Source: Apium graveolens (Eukaryota; Streptophyta; Magnoliopsida; Apiales; Apiaceae). Taken from it: a DNA stretch of 64,000 nt. This document shows positions 1 through 12,311 of the stretch, in pieces; the stretch's first letter is position 1, and each line of letters starts with the position of its first letter. The stretch is from NCBI RefSeq assembly GCF_009905375.1, contig NW_027417543.1, forward strand, positions 1 to 64,000. Reading direction: 5' to 3'. A model generated the notes under the pieces. The model was not told the origin of the DNA and searched no databases. It worked only from the letters and a program-made list of their open reading frames with translations. The translations under genes were made by a program, and so were the position numbers.

Positions 1-257
1 TATAAGGATAACTATGATCTTGAAGACACATCTCTAATGGAGATATATAGAATTCTGAAAACTAATGAACTGGATATGGAGTAGAAAAGTAAGACAAAAT
101 GGGACAAGACATGTTTCTCTCACGGTAGAGGAAAAACAAAAGAGAAATTTGCAAGAAATAGCCATTTCAAAATGAAAGGCCATGATTGTATAGTCTGACA
201 TTGAGTCTCAAATACTCTTGATGACTTACAAAATTATTCAGGAACTGAAATTGATCA
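1..257 (+). pseudogene. Ty1/copia gag remnant (C-terminal part), truncated
   Basis: This is the left-most of five copia gag remnants. It matches 12060-12311 and 56740-56990, reading through the segment that in better copies gives DNYDLEDTSL (UBN2/gag_pre-type helical region). It carries in-frame stops (for example after the GDxxD/MEY segment) and has no start in the window. At about position 255 gag stops inside TTGATCA and joins LTR-G sequence directly, so the zinc knuckle is absent. Gag would form the retroelement's cytoplasmic particle shell; this piece cannot. The family assignment comes from the fuller copies. Confidence 0.7.
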
Positions 258-619
258 CCCTTGCGAATCTGTTTATGTCATTCTACAGTTAAAAAGGAAA
301 TTGTTGGTAACGAGGATCCCCGGTCCAGTATGCGAGCTAAGATTCCAGGTTGAGTTGGATCGAGCTAGCAGGAGATTTATGTTGTAGTTTGAGTTATGCA
401 AGTTTGTAAGCATGATTTCATTTTTAGATGTAAGTTAAACTAGTTGGGATTTGGTACGACGTAATAAAAGTTAATGTTTTGGCTTGTTTTCATATTTAAC
501 CTCTTGCGATCCGTGGTTGCGTAAATAAGGGTTATTGCATATAATATTTCATATACAGATTTATATATTGTGTGTGTTATGAACCCCAAACTTCTGACCC
601 GGGTTTGGAGGGTGTCACA
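256..619 (-). mobile_element. LTR-G fragment (TGTGACACC end)
   Basis: Read on the minus strand this begins TGTGACACCCTCCAAACCCG at 619 and runs down to a break with gag at about 256. It matches the first third of the longer copies at 21167-22250 and 51180-52156. The 5' TGTGACRCC is typical of Ty3/gypsy-type plant LTRs. No PBS, polypurine tract or target duplication is visible, so calling it an LTR is inference. Confidence 0.5.
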
Positions 620-640
620 ACCACCATTTCCGAAACTAAA

Positions 641-1772
641 TCAACTACAAATATTACCTAATCTACACCCAATGCTACCACTAAAGCTATTAGCATTGCT
701 ACCACAATTGTCGGTACTAAGACTAACCAATATTTCAGCCATGATACCACTATGCCAACTAGCCATTCTACCACCAATACCACCACTAAAGATGAAACCT
801 ATGCTACCACCAATACCACTACTAAGATTAACCATATACATCAATGCTACCACCTGTAATACCATAATTAAGTGGGCCATAAAGGAACTGCTTAAGCTAG
901 AATAAACTTCACCACAATTACATATAATATCACTACCAATTCTCTAACAAAGATTACCGCTTCCAATGTCACCAGTTACACTAATAAGAGCACCAGGAGC
1001 AATGTAAGCATCGATGCCACCAAATCCACTACTAATATTATCGATTCAGGTACCACCAATGTAACCACTAACGGTGCTAGTAATGTTACTACCAATGCAA
1101 CTCTACCAACAATGATATACCACTGATGCATTATTAAAGTTACCACCAATGATACTCCATAAGGTAGCACAAACTTTACCACCAACAATCCGACCACCAA
1201 TTCCACTCGTAAGATTACGACTACTAGTACCACCAATTGGACTAGTAAATTACCACCACCAATGACATCGCCTACAATATTACTACTGGATTTGAGAAAA
1301 ACTTATAACTCTATACTTTTCAAATTATTACGGATCTATAGTAGTTACATGGGGAACGGGTTCTATTGAGGCTGAAAATCGTGACCGTACCTATTCATGT
1401 ATTGAAAATATAAGTTCTTACACCACTAAAAATTTTCACAAAAAAACCCTACATCTCTATCAAGTAAGAAATCTTATTTTCAATCATGTGTCTTGTGAAA
1501 TTAAGTTAAAAAGTGATTGGGCTTTGTGAGATGGGAAACTCCATATATAAGTAAATTTCTTGTGTTATTAGGTAACACAAAGTAATTTCAAGTGGTTTGT
1601 CATATATACATTAGAAAAATAAAAAAACATACCCCATATAGATCCACTTGTACTATGTGCATTTATATTATGATATATATTGGCATGGTAAAAGTTAAAA
1701 AATAACAAAGAAACCTTACATGGTAGATTGATGAAGAGGAGAAAGGGAAGGGACTTCTAGCATTTTCTTCAT
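641..1772 (-). pseudogene. Gly/Ile/Ser-repeat two-exon gene, Y-type copy 1 (decayed)
   Basis: Candidate exon 1 is 1720-1772 (ATG at 1772; 53 nt) with donor CAT|GTAAGG. A 434-nt intron (1286-1719) ends in TTTGAG/ATCCAG-type acceptor sequence, and exon 2 is 1285 down to a TGA at 641. Exon 2 encodes repeats such as IGGxIGG and SGGIGG and ends GNICS. Indels break the frame (for example near 880-980), so this copy is a pseudogene. The same gene structure recurs seven more times in the window. Function is unknown: no domain is recognisable beyond Gly/Ile/Ser/Asn repetition. LTR-G begins about 22 bp past the stop. Confidence 0.55.
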
Positions 1773-2930
1773 TTTTTTTGGAACTTGTTGCAAGTAGAAA
1801 GAAAATATAATTCTTGTGCAAATTCTCTAAAGTAAGGTCACACACAAACATAAAATAAATTGAATAATATAATTCAACAAATATGAACATAAAATTATAA
1901 ATAATGTGCGCGCTTCTTTTTTTTTAAATTTTCATTTTTTAATATATCATGTATTTGATTATTTATGAAGAACAAAAATATTAATACAAATGTGAGTTAA
2001 TTTTTTTCTAACTTTGACATATAATATTGAAAGGATAATTCTTAACATCAAGGTCAGTAAATTTACTTACATATATAAAAGGAAAAATGGGATATTATTA
2101 TAGTATTTGATTTTTACCAAAAGTTTTTGCAAAAAAACACATATGAAAGAAAATAAAGAAACAGGGAAATATAATTATTACTTTAATCTTGTTAACCAAC
2201 ATCAATTCATGATAACCTCTAAACCTTATTCGCTTAGTCCCCAACCACTTCATTTGATTAGTCCCCCACCAATTCATTAAGATGTGTTTAAGCTTACATC
2301 ACCAAAAAACTTTTTCATAGAGAATACAAATAACTCCAAAACACTATTTCATGGCCCCCTTGTACCTATATTAGGTTTTACCTACCTTTTATATCCTTTA
2401 TTTTGGAGGAAAAATTGTATATATTGTTTCAATTGGCCCAATATAGTTTAAATTGTTTTTTATCTTAGTATCAATTTCTTATTACAAATTTCAATTTTTT
2501 TCTTTTTATAAAAATATAATTTAACAAAGTCTGCTCCATGTATTATATAAACTAATTGGGTATTGATTTACAAGCATAGGTAAACAAGCATTACTATAAT
2601 TTATTTTATACTCTAAATAAAATGAGTTTCTATAAATTAAGTGGTAAGCATTATACAAAAAAACTTATCTTGAAAATGGCATTTTCTCGAGAGTTTTAAA
2701 TTTTATTTAGTGAAATTATATATAAATTGCCTACTCACCTCAACTAACAATAATATATGTACTACTTCAACCCTAACTAACAATTATAGAAGTACTATTA
2801 TAATAGATTCAACTCTAAAAACTATCATAATAATTGAAAAATTAATTGTCATGTACAAATTAATATTACCATAACAAATTTAATCAAATTAAATTTTTAG
2901 AGGCATAAGATAGCATAGTATTTAGCATAA
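1773..2930. repeat. Y segment, copy 1 (flank of gly gene)
   Basis: AT-rich repeat unit upstream of the gly gene (gene on minus strand). It contains the TGAAAGGA..AAATGAAGAAACAGGG block (about 2140-2165), the TTAGTCCCC-CAATTCATT block (about 2235-2280) and the AAACACTATTTCATGGCCCCCTTG block (about 2338). Near-identical copies lie at 4232-5400, 6641-7700, 9036-10195, 42574-43690 and, inverted, 26040-27210. It has short open frames in several copies but no consistently conserved protein. It could hold the gly gene's promoter; nothing in the sequence proves that. Confidence 0.6.
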
Positions 2931-3392
2931 AATGATTTAGAAATAGTTGGTGCAATCACTAATAGGAATTCAGAGGATGGCCAACCCACTTCCAAGTTGT
3001 ATCAAGTAATTAACATCCTTAAGAACCATCTCTATACCAGTGAGACACCCTATCACTTGCAACTACAGAAAACACCTGTAAGTTTATAGTAGAATATTTA
3101 TAAATATTTCATTGTTTTTCGAAATGGTTAGTAAGAGGTAAATAGAGATAATATTTATAACTTGTCTGGTTTATGAGTGATTGTGTGGTCTTACAAAAGG
3201 AAGTAGGATACAAGGTTGTGGCTAATATTATGAACATATATCCAAAAATATAGTCACACAATATGAAAAAATGTTAAACAGAGATGAGCAGGGAATTATG
3301 GGATTCTTAAAATTCTCTAGGCAATTAGATGATGAAATAAAAATCCCCTACAATTAAAATCATTGCACTTGTAATTCTTAAATCATCTATAA
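2931..3392. repeat. U segment, short version 1
   Basis: Shortened U copy. The part encoding the 46-codon ORF seen at 25876-26016 is internally deleted (GAGGATGGCC joins CCAACCCACTTCC), and the middle of U is missing. It ends at ATCTATAAACT, where it joins gly exon 2 sequence instead of continuing into the rest of U. The same join recurs at 8213. Confidence 0.55.
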
Positions 3393-4231
3393 ACTACCAA
3401 TTCTCTAACAAAGATTAGGGCTTCCAATGTCACCAGTTACACTAATAAGAGCACCACGAGCAATGTAACCATCAATGCTACCAAATCCACTGCTAATATT
3501 ATCGTTTCAGGTACCACTAATATAACCACTAAAGGTGCTAGTCATGCTACCAATGCAACTATACCACCAATGATACTACCACTGATGCCATTATTTAAGT
3601 TACCACCAATGATACTCGGTAAGGTAGCATAAACTTTACCACCAACAATCCCACCAGGAATTCCACTCCTAAGATTACTACTTCTAGTACCACCAATTGG
3701 ACTAGTAAAATTACCACCACCAATGACACCGCCTACAATATTACTACTGGATTTGAGAAAAACTTATAACTCTATACTTTTCGAATTGTTACGGATCTAT
3801 AGTAGTTACATGAGGAATGGGTTCTAGTGAGGCTGAAAATGGTGACCCTACCTATTCATGTATTGAAAATATAAGTTCTTACACCACTAAAAAAATTTCA
3901 CAAAAAACCCCACATCTCTATCAAGTAAAAAATCTCATTTTCAATCAGGTGTCTTGTGAAATTAAGTTAAAAAGTGACCGGGCTTAGTGAGATGGAAACG
4001 CCATATATAAGTAAATTTAGTGTGTTATTAGGTAACATAAAGTAATTTCGAGTGGTTTGTCATATATACATTAGAAAAATAAAAAACATACCCCACATAG
4101 ATCCACTTGTACTATGTGCATTTATATTTATGATATATATTGGCATGGTAAAAGTTAAAAATAACAAAGAAACCTTACATGGTAGATTGATGAAGAGGAG
4201 AAAGGGAAGGGACTTTTAGCATTTTCTTCAT
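3393..4231 (-). pseudogene. Gly-repeat gene, Y-type copy 2 (3' truncated)
   Basis: Exon 1 is 4179-4231 on the minus strand, the intron is about 432 nt, and exon 2 begins at 3746. Exon 2 is cut at about 3393 by the junction with U, so the C-terminal half (GVGVEVRASL onward) is missing. Frame-shifting indels are also present. In this copy the overlapping frame that starts MHKNYIFLLL is open because of a one-base difference. I favour the MKKML frame, because differences between Y- and W-type copies fall at third positions in that frame. Confidence 0.5.
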
Positions 4232-5400
4232 TGTTTTTGGAACTTGTTGCAAGTAGTAAGAAAATATAATTCTTGTGCATATTCTCTAAAGTAAGGTCAC
4301 ACACAAATATAAAATAAATTGAATAGTACAATTCAACAAATATGAACATAAAATATAAATAATGTGTGGGCTTCTTTTCTTTAAATTTTCAATTTTAATA
4401 TATCATGTATTCGATTATTTATGAGGAACAAAAATATTAATACAAACGTAAGTGAATTTTTTTCTAAATTTGACATATAATATTGAACGGATAACTCTTG
4501 ACATCAAGGTCAGTAAATTTACTTACATATATAAAAGGAAAATGGGATATTATTATAGTATTTGATATTTACCAAAAGTGTTTGCAAAAAACACATATGA
4601 AAGGAAAATGAAGAAACGGGGAAATATAAATTATTACTTTAATCTTGTTAAACAACATCAATTCATGATAACCTCTAAACCTTATTGGCTTAGTCCCCCA
4701 CCAGTTCATTTGATTAGTTCATTTGATTAGTCTTCCACCAATTCATTTAAAGATGTGTTTAACCTTACACACCAAAACACTTTTTCATACAGAATACAAA
4801 TAACTCCAAAACACTATTTCATGGCCCCCTTGTACCTATATTAGGGTTTTACCTACCTTTTCATAGCCTTTATTTTGCAGGCAAAATTGTATATAATTAT
4901 TTCAATTGGCTCAATATAGTTTAAATTGTTTTTTTATCTTAGTATTAATTTCTTATTACAAATTTCAATTTTTTTCATTTTATAAAAATATAATTTAACA
5001 AAGTCTGCTCCATGTATTATATAAACTAACTGGGTATTGATTTACAAGCATAGGTAAACACGCATTACTATAATTTATTTTATATAGTAAATAAAATGAG
5101 TTTCTATAAATTAAGTGGTAAGCATTGTATAAAAATCTTAACTTGAAAATGACATTTTCTTGAGAGTTTTAAATTTTATTTAGTGAAATTATATATAAAT
5201 TGCCTACTCACCTCAACTAACAATAATATATGTACTACTACAACCCTAACTAACAATAATAGAAGTACTACTATAATAGATTCAACTCTAAAAAACTCTC
5301 ACAATAATTAGAAAATTAATTGTCATGTACAAATTAATATTACCATAACAACATTTAATCAAATTAATTTTTTAGAGGTATAAGATAGCATAGTATTTAA
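4232..5400. repeat. Y segment, copy 2
   Basis: This is the same AT-rich unit as 1773-2930, with a small internal duplication (TTCATTTGATTAG repeated at about 4706-4732). No gene is supported in it. Confidence 0.55.
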
Positions 5401-6640
5401 ATGATTTAGAAATAGTTGCTGCAATCACTAATGGGTAATTCAGAGGATGGAATCATGGGCAAGTTGTTCTCCAAGTATGCAGAAGCTGCAGCAACCGCAC
5501 TTCCAAGTTGTACCAAGTAACTAACATCCTTAAGAATCATCTCCATACCAGTAAGACAGCCTGTAAGTTTAGAGTAGAATATTTATAAATATTTCATTGT
5601 TTTTCGAAATGGTTAGTAAGAGGTAAATAGCAGAAAATATTTATAACTTATGTGGTCTATGAGTGATTGTGTGGTCTTACAAAAGGAAGTAGGATACAAG
5701 GTTATGGCTCATATTATGAATTTGACATAGTTTTGTTAAAGCTTGTTAAAGCTTCTCAAAGAGAATTGAGGAACTAACATATTTTACTATTAATCTTGTC
5801 TCTGGTCAATATGTAGATGCAACAAAATCTATAACATTGAATATAAGAAATGAAAATATACCTCATTTAGATTTCTCACATGATCTATCCTCAACTCCTT
5901 TCATGCTACTATATTAAGTCCAAGCCATAAGATACAGTTGTATCATTCTATGCCCTTTAATAACTTCTCAACTATTAATGTAAGCACCTACCTTAACTGC
6001 AGTAACAATATGAATAATATAACTAAACCGTTCATCTTTCTCAGTGAAGTTTTTCAGCCACCAGGCCTCCAAAACAAACCTATGATATGAACATATAGTC
6101 ACAGAATATCCAAAAATGTAAAACAGAGATGATGACCGAATAATCCGATTCTTAAAATTCTGTAAGCAATTAGATGATGAAATAAAAATCGACTACAATT
6201 AAAATCATTGCACTTGTAATTCTTAAATCATCTATAAACTGTCATGATTTGTAATATTTACATTGTATCTACAAATAAAGGATTCAACATATTTCTACTT
6301 TCTATGCATCTCACAAAGAATACATAATCAAACAAAAAGTATTTTCAGTATTATGCTTAAGCTGCATATAAGAACAAAGCATTTAACTTGTTGTTGTTGC
6401 AAGGGGAGTGTGCCTTGCTATTACGTTATCAAGTCTTTCCTCGATAATTAGATCAAGTGATGCTCTCAGATAAAAGTTGAATGGATGGAGTACAAAATCT
6501 CTTGTTCAATTTGTTTCACCTTTTTTGGCTCTCATTGCATAAGCAACTCATGACTTCTTGTTTATATATAAAAATAATATATAAGACTCTCTGTTAGGAG
6601 GGTTAGGAGGGTCAGATATATTTCAACATATAAATTGAAT
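5401..6640 (-). repeat. U segment, full copy
   Basis: Full-length U, minus orientation relative to 24790-26040. It contains a degraded version of the 46-codon ORF (about 5430-5560), a spacer with CTTTCTCAGTGAAG and CAGGCCTCCAAAAC (about 6040-6075), and the GCTCTCAGA..GCATAAGCAACTCATGACTT end (about 6450-6550). It closes with GGAGGGTTAGGAGGG at about 6598. Beyond this it jumps back into Y at GAATTCAATTCAACAAATATG (about 6640), a break also found at about 44965. Confidence 0.55.
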
Positions 6641-7700
6641 TCAATTCAACAAATATGAACATAAATTATAAATAATGTGCGCGCTTCTTTTTTTTAAATT
6701 TTCATTTTTTAATATATCATGTATTTGATTATTTATGAAGAACAAAAATATTAATACAAATGTAAGTGAATTTTTTTCTAACTTTGACATATAATATTGA
6801 AAGGATAATTCTTGACATCAAGGTCAGTAAATTTACTTACATATATAAAAGGAAAATGGGATATTATTATAGTATTTGATTTTTACCAAAAGTTTTTGCA
6901 AAAAACACATATGAAAGGAAAATGAAGAAACAGGGAAATATAAATTATTACTTTAATCTTGTTAACCAACATCAATTCATGATAACCTCTAAACCTTATT
7001 GGGTTAGTCCCCAACCAGTTCATTTGATTAGTCCTCCACCAATTCATTTAAAGATGTGTTTAAGCTTACATCACCAAAAAACTTTTTCATAGAGAATACA
7101 AATAACTCCAAAACACTATTTCATGGCCCCCTTTACCTATATTAGGGTTTTACATACCTTTTTATATCCTTTATTTTGGAGGAAAAATTGTATATAATTG
7201 TTTCAATATGACCAATATAGTTTAAATTGTTTTTTTATCTTAGTATCAATTTCTTATTACAAATTTCAATTTTTTTCTTTTTATAAAAATATAATTTAAC
7301 AAAGTTTGCTCCATGTATTATATAAACTAATTGGGTATTGATTTACAAGCATAGGTAAACAAGCATTACTATAATTTATTTTATACCGTAAATAAAATGA
7401 GTTTCTATAAATTAAGTAGTAAGCATTGTACAAAAAAACTTATCTTGAAAATGACATTTTCTCGAGAGTTTTCAATTTTATTTAGTGAAATTATATATAA
7501 ATTGCCTACTCACCTCAACTAACAATAATATATGTACTACTTCAACCCTAACTAACAATAATAGAAGTACTATTATAATAGATTCAACTCTAAAAAACTC
7601 TCATAATAATTGAAAAATTAATTTTCATGTACAAATTAATATTACCATAACAACATTTAATCAAATTAAATTTTAGAGGCATAAGATAGCATAGTATTTA
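6641..7700. repeat. Y segment, 5'-truncated copy
   Basis: Y sequence starting in its middle (AACAAATATGAACATAAATTAT), so it lacks the gly gene. It continues through the TTAGTCC/CCAATTCATT block to the TAGAGGCATAAGATAGCAT end. It is part of a composite Y-U-Y'-U' unit also present at 42.6-46.5 kb. Confidence 0.5.
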
Positions 7701-8213
7701 GCATAAAATGATTTAGAAATAGTTGGTGCAATCACTAATCGGTAATTCAGAGGATGGAATCATGGCCATGTTGTTCTCCAAGTATTCTGAAGCTGCAGCA
7801 ACCCCACTTCCAAGTTGTATCAAGTAATTAACATCCTTAAGAACCATCTCCATACCAGTGAGACAGCCTATCACTTGCAACTACAGAAAACACCTGTAAG
7901 TTTATAGTAGAATATTTATAAATATTTCATTGTTTTTCGAAATGGTTAGTAAGAGGTAAATAGAGATAATATTTATAACTTGTATGGTTTATGAGTGATT
8001 GTGTGGTCTTACAAAAGGAAGTAGGATACAAGGTTATGGCTCATATTATGAACATATATCCAAAAATATAGTCACACAATATGAAAAAATTTAAACAGAG
8101 ATGAGCACGGAATAATCGGATTCTTAAAATTCTCTAAGCAATTAGATGATGAAATAAAAATCCACTACAATTAAAATCATTGCACTTGTAATTCTTAAAT
8201 CATCTATAAACTA
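7701..8213 (-). repeat. U segment, short version 2, with a near-intact 46-codon ORF
   Basis: On the minus strand, about 7735-7870 encodes a version of the small ORF (MVLKDVNYLIQLGSGVAAAS-like, with GVAAAS and IPSSELPISD visible). After that the unit runs to ATCTATAAACT at 8213 and joins truncated gly exon 2, exactly as at 3392. Confidence 0.45.
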
Positions 8214-9035
8214 CCAATTCTCTAACAAAGATTACCAGCTTCCAATGTCACTAATAAGAGCACCAGGAGTAATGTAACCATCAATGCCACCAAATCCACT
8301 ACTAATATTATCGTTTCAAGTACGACTAATGTAACCACTAAAGGTGCTAGTCATGCTACTACCAATGCAACTATACCACCAATGATACTACCACTGATGC
8401 CATTATTTAAGTTACCACCAATGATACTCCCTAAGGTAGCATAAACTTTACCACCAACAATCCCACCACGAATTCCACTCCTAAGATTATGACTTCTAGT
8501 AGCACCAATTGGACTAGTAAAATTACCACCACCAATGACACCGCCTACAATATTACTACTGGATTTGAGAAAAACTTATAACTCTATACTTTTCGAATTA
8601 TTACGGATCTATAGTAGTTACATGAGGAATGAGTTCTAGTGAGGCTGAAAATGGTGACCCTACCTATTCATGTATTGAAAATATAAGTTCTTACACCACT
8701 AAAAAATTTTCACAAAAAACCCCACATCTAAGAAATCTCATTTTCAATCATGTGTCTTGTGAAATTAAGTTAAAAAGTGACCCGGCTTAGTGAGATGGGA
8801 AACGCCATATATAAGTAAATTTCGTGTGTTATTAGGTAACATGAAGTAATTTTGAGTGGTTTGTCATATATAGATTAGAAAAATAAAAAACATACCCCAC
8901 ATAGATCCACTTGTACTATGTGCATTTATTTTTATGATATATATTGGCATGGTAAAAGTTAAAAATAACAAAGAAACCTTACATGGTAGATTGATGAAGA
9001 GGAGAAAGGGAAGGGACTTTTAGCATTTTCTTCAT
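8214..9035 (-). pseudogene. Gly-repeat gene, Y-type copy 3 (3' truncated)
   Basis: Exon 1 is 8983-9035, the intron is about 424 nt, and exon 2 is 8558 down to about 8214, where it is cut by the U junction. It is about 4.8 kb from copy 2 and shares its truncation point, so both descend from one duplicated composite. The C-terminal half is missing and the frame is broken. Confidence 0.5.
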
Positions 9036-10195
9036 TGTTTTTGGAACCTGTTGCAAGTAGTAAGAAAAATATAATTCTTGTGCAAATTCTCTAAAGTAAG
9101 GTCACACACAAACATAAAATAAATTGAATAGTACAATTCAACAAATATGAACATAAAATATAAATAATGTGTGGGCTTCTTTTCTTTAAATTTTCAATTT
9201 TAATATATCATGTATTTGATTATTTATGAGGAACAAAAATATTAATACAAATGTAAGTGAATTTTTTTCTAACTTTGACATATAATATTGAACGGATAAC
9301 TCTTGACATCAAGGTCAGTAAATTTACTTACATAAATAAAAGGAAAATGGGATATTATTATAATATTTGATATTTACCAAAAGTGTTTGCAAAAAACACA
9401 TATAAAAGGAAAATGAAGAAACGGGGAAATATAAATTATTACTTTAATCTTGTTAAACAACATCAATTCATGATAACCTCTAAACCTCATTGGCTTAGTC
9501 CCCCACCAGTTCATTTGATTAGTCCTCCACCAATTCATTTAAAGATGTGTTTAACCTTACACACCAAAACACTTTTTCATAGAGAATACAAATAACTCCA
9601 AAACACTATTTCATGGCCCCCTTGTACCTATATTGGGGTTTTACCTACCTTTTCATATCCTTTATTTTTCAGGCAAAATTGTATATAATTGTTTCAATTG
9701 GCTCAATATAGTTCAAATTGTTTTTTTATCTTAGTATTAATTTCTTATTACAAATTTCAATTATTTTCATTTTATAAAAATATAATTTAACAAAGTCTGC
9801 TCCATGTATTATATAAACTAATTGGGTATTGATTTACAAGCATAGGTAAACAAGCATTACTATAATTTATTTTATATTGTAAATAAAATGAGTTTCTATA
9901 AATTAAGTGGTAAGCATTGTATAAAAATCTTAACTTGAAAATGACATTTTCTTGAGAGTTTTAAATTTTATTTAGTGAAATTATATATAAATTACCTACT
10001 CACATCAACTAACAATAATATATGTACTACTACAACCCTAACTAACAATAGAAGTACTACTATAATAGATTCAACTCTAAAAAACTCTCACAATAATTAG
10101 AAAATTAATTGTCATGTACAAATTAATATTACCATAACAACATTTAATCAAATTAAATTTTTAGAGGTATAAGATAACATAGTATTTAGCATAAA
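9036..10195. repeat. Y segment, copy 4
   Basis: Y unit again. A 70-codon plus-strand frame (9383-9595, with SPPPVHLISPPPIHL) is open here and at 42921-43133, but is broken in sister copies. I treat it as chance openness in recent duplicates rather than a gene. Confidence 0.5.
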
Positions 10196-11090
10196 ATGAT
10201 TTAGAAATAGTTGGTGCAATCACTAATGGGTAATTCAGAGGATGGAATCATCGGCAAGTTGTTCTCCAAGTATGCAGAAGCTGCAGCAACCCCACTTCCA
10301 AGTTGTACCAAGTAACTAACATCCTTAAGAATCATCTCCATACCAGTAAGACAGCCTGTAAGTTTATAGTAGAATATTTATAAATATTTCATTGTTTTTC
10401 GAAATGGTTAGTAAGAGGTAAATAGAGATAATATTTATAACTTGTGTGGTTTATGAGTGATTGTGTGGTCTTACAAAAGGAAGTAGGATACAAGGTTATG
10501 GCTAATATTATGAACATATATCCAAAAATATAGTCACACAATATCAAAAAATGTTAAACAGAGATGAGCACGGAATAATCGGATTCTTAAAATTCTCTAA
10601 GCAATTAGATGATGAAATAAAAATCCACTACAATTAAAATGATTGCACTTGTAATTCTTAAATCATCTATAAACTGCCATGGTTTGTAATATTTACATAT
10701 TATCTACAAATAAAGGATTCAACATGTTTCTACTTTCTATGCATCTCACAAAGAATACGTAATCAAACAAAAAGTATTTTCACTATTTTGCTTAAGCTGT
10801 ATATAAGAACAAAGCATTTAATTTGTTTTTGTTGCAAGGGGAGTGTGCCTTACTATTACGTTATCAAGTCTTTCATGGATAACTAGATCAAGTGATGCTC
10901 TCAGACTAGATAAAAGTTGAATGGAAGGAGTACAAAATCTCCTCTTCAATTTGTTTAACCTTTTTTGGCTCTCATTGCATAAGCAACTCATGACTTCTTG
11001 TTTATATATAAAAATAATATATAAGACTCTCTGTTAGGAGTGTTAGGAGGGTCAGATATATTTCAACCTATAAATTGAATTCAATAATTA
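10196..11090 (-). repeat. U segment, partly deleted copy
   Basis: It contains the small-ORF region (about 10215-10355 on minus: GVAAASAYLEN-like, IPSSELPI). It lacks the middle part with CAGGCCTCCAAAAC and ends with TTAGGAGTGTTAGGAGGGTCAG at about 11036. Confidence 0.5.
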
Positions 11091-11358
11091 TTGTAGTTTT
11101 CTAGAATCAATAATATATGATCATATTTTGTGTAATACAACTTATGTATTATAAACACTATGAGATATTGTCCCTTGTGAATTTTTGCACATAAAATCAT
11201 ATAATAATGCTATGTTAAATCATAGAAATATATAAAAACACTTTCTAAGATAATCAAAAATTAATAACTTGTCGTTCTCTGAGAACAACTTTGTCATCAA
11301 TATCACCAACACCAAGAAAATGCTTGATGTACCAATGGATCATCATTCTTTGGAGCAG
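11091..11358. repeat. V segment, copy 1
   Basis: Segment with TAATATATGATCATATTTTGTG, ACACTATGAGATATTGTC and ATGCTTGATGTACCAATGG. On the minus strand its end encodes the short peptide MMIHWYIKHFL. It is joined to the copia 5' region at GCAGACCTT|CATTATTGAG (about 11359). Other copies are at 24480-24790 (inverted), 46560-46785, 48291-48500 and 61215-61490. Confidence 0.5.
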
Positions 11359-12311
11359 ACCTTCATTATTGAGTACATAATTGGATTTGATTGTTATAAT
11401 TATATTGACCCCCTCTATAGGTAATTAAAGGCCTAAAAATTGATATCAAAGCTTGGTGTTTATATAAAATCACTTTAAGATCCACAAGCAGATAATGAAA
11501 CTCAACAAAATGTGTGCGGTCACCATTAGCCATAAACCAAATCAACAACAATATGAGCAGATATGAAACCCTCAAATTTCCAATTTTGAAAATTAATGAA
11601 TATCATTTCTGTCAAGTTGAGATGACTATATGTCTGCAGGTAACACATCTTGAATACTGGAAGGGATTTATGATGGACCTCATTATCCCATGAAACTGGT
11701 TGTTGCTATTTGTGGTCAAAAAAAATATGGAAAAGTTGGACATTTTCGCAAAACAATCTAGACAGTGTGATGTCCCCTAGGTTTAGGTTTATTGGATGCA
11801 AAACAACCAAGGAAATTTGAGCCACTTTGGTGGTTAAATGTAAGGCACAACGGCTATGAAGAAGATTCGAAGGACAATACTCAATCACCAGTATGAGCAC
11901 TTTGACTCAAAAGTTGATGAGTCTTTTTTTGAAATCTATCATATATTTCAGAAATTGTTGAATGATTTGTTACTTGTTGACATAGAGTATGATCCAGCAC
12001 ATTCAAACTTGAAGGTTCTTCTTGCACTTCCTCAAAAGTGTGACTTGAAAGTTATATCAATAAGGGATAATTACGATCTTGAAGACACATCTCTAGTTAA
12101 GATATATGGAATTGTGAAAACTAATGACCCGGAGATGGAGTACAAAAGTAAGATGAAATGCGACAAGACATGTTTCTCTCACGGTAGAGGAAAAACAACA
12201 GAGAAATTTGCAAGAAATAGCCATTTCAAAATGAAAGGCCATGATTTTGTAGTCTGACACTGAGTCTCAAATACTCATGATGGCTTACAAAATTATTCAG
12301 GAAGTGAAATT
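11359..12311 (+). pseudogene. Ty1/copia PBS-like site and gag, interrupted by an LTR element
   Basis: Upstream is a degenerate initiator-Met PBS (TTGATATCAAAGCTTGG at about 11438-11454). The gag start region (QNV..INQINNN, then YETLKFPILKINEY) carries frameshifts. The clearest open part is 11856-12257: ILNHQYEHFDSKVDESFFEI, LKVLLALPQKCDLKVISIRD and DLEDTSLVKIYGIVK, a good match to the UBN2-type copia gag order. It stops at a TGA in this copy, then sequence continues to AAATT at 12307-12311, where the large-LTR element inserted. Gag resumes at 38127. No protease, integrase or reverse transcriptase follows in any copy. Confidence 0.75.
12307..12311. other. Target-site duplication AAATT (left)
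   Basis: AAATT directly precedes TGTAATACC. The same five bases follow ...TTATTACA at 38122-38126. The gag sequence is continuous across the pair (GTGAAATT | GATCATGG), as shown by the uninterrupted copies at 31330 (minus) and 56980. This fixes the ends of one insertion to the base. Confidence 0.85.

Noticed and set aside
570..905. 111-codon plus-strand open frame rich in Pro/Leu
   Set aside because: It is the antisense of gly exon 2 (Gly codons GGT/GGC read backwards as ACC/GCC). The same shadow appears at 41331-41666, 20574-20813, 20823-21005, 34999-35184, 35248-35430, 52400-52582 and 52592-52831.
1663..1890. Frame starting MFIFVELYYSIYF with a signal-peptide-like MHKNYIFLLLATSS in sister copies
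   Set aside because: It overlaps gly exon 1 in another phase and would splice into an immediate TAG. A one-base T-run difference closes it in most copies, and third-position changes favour the MKKML frame.
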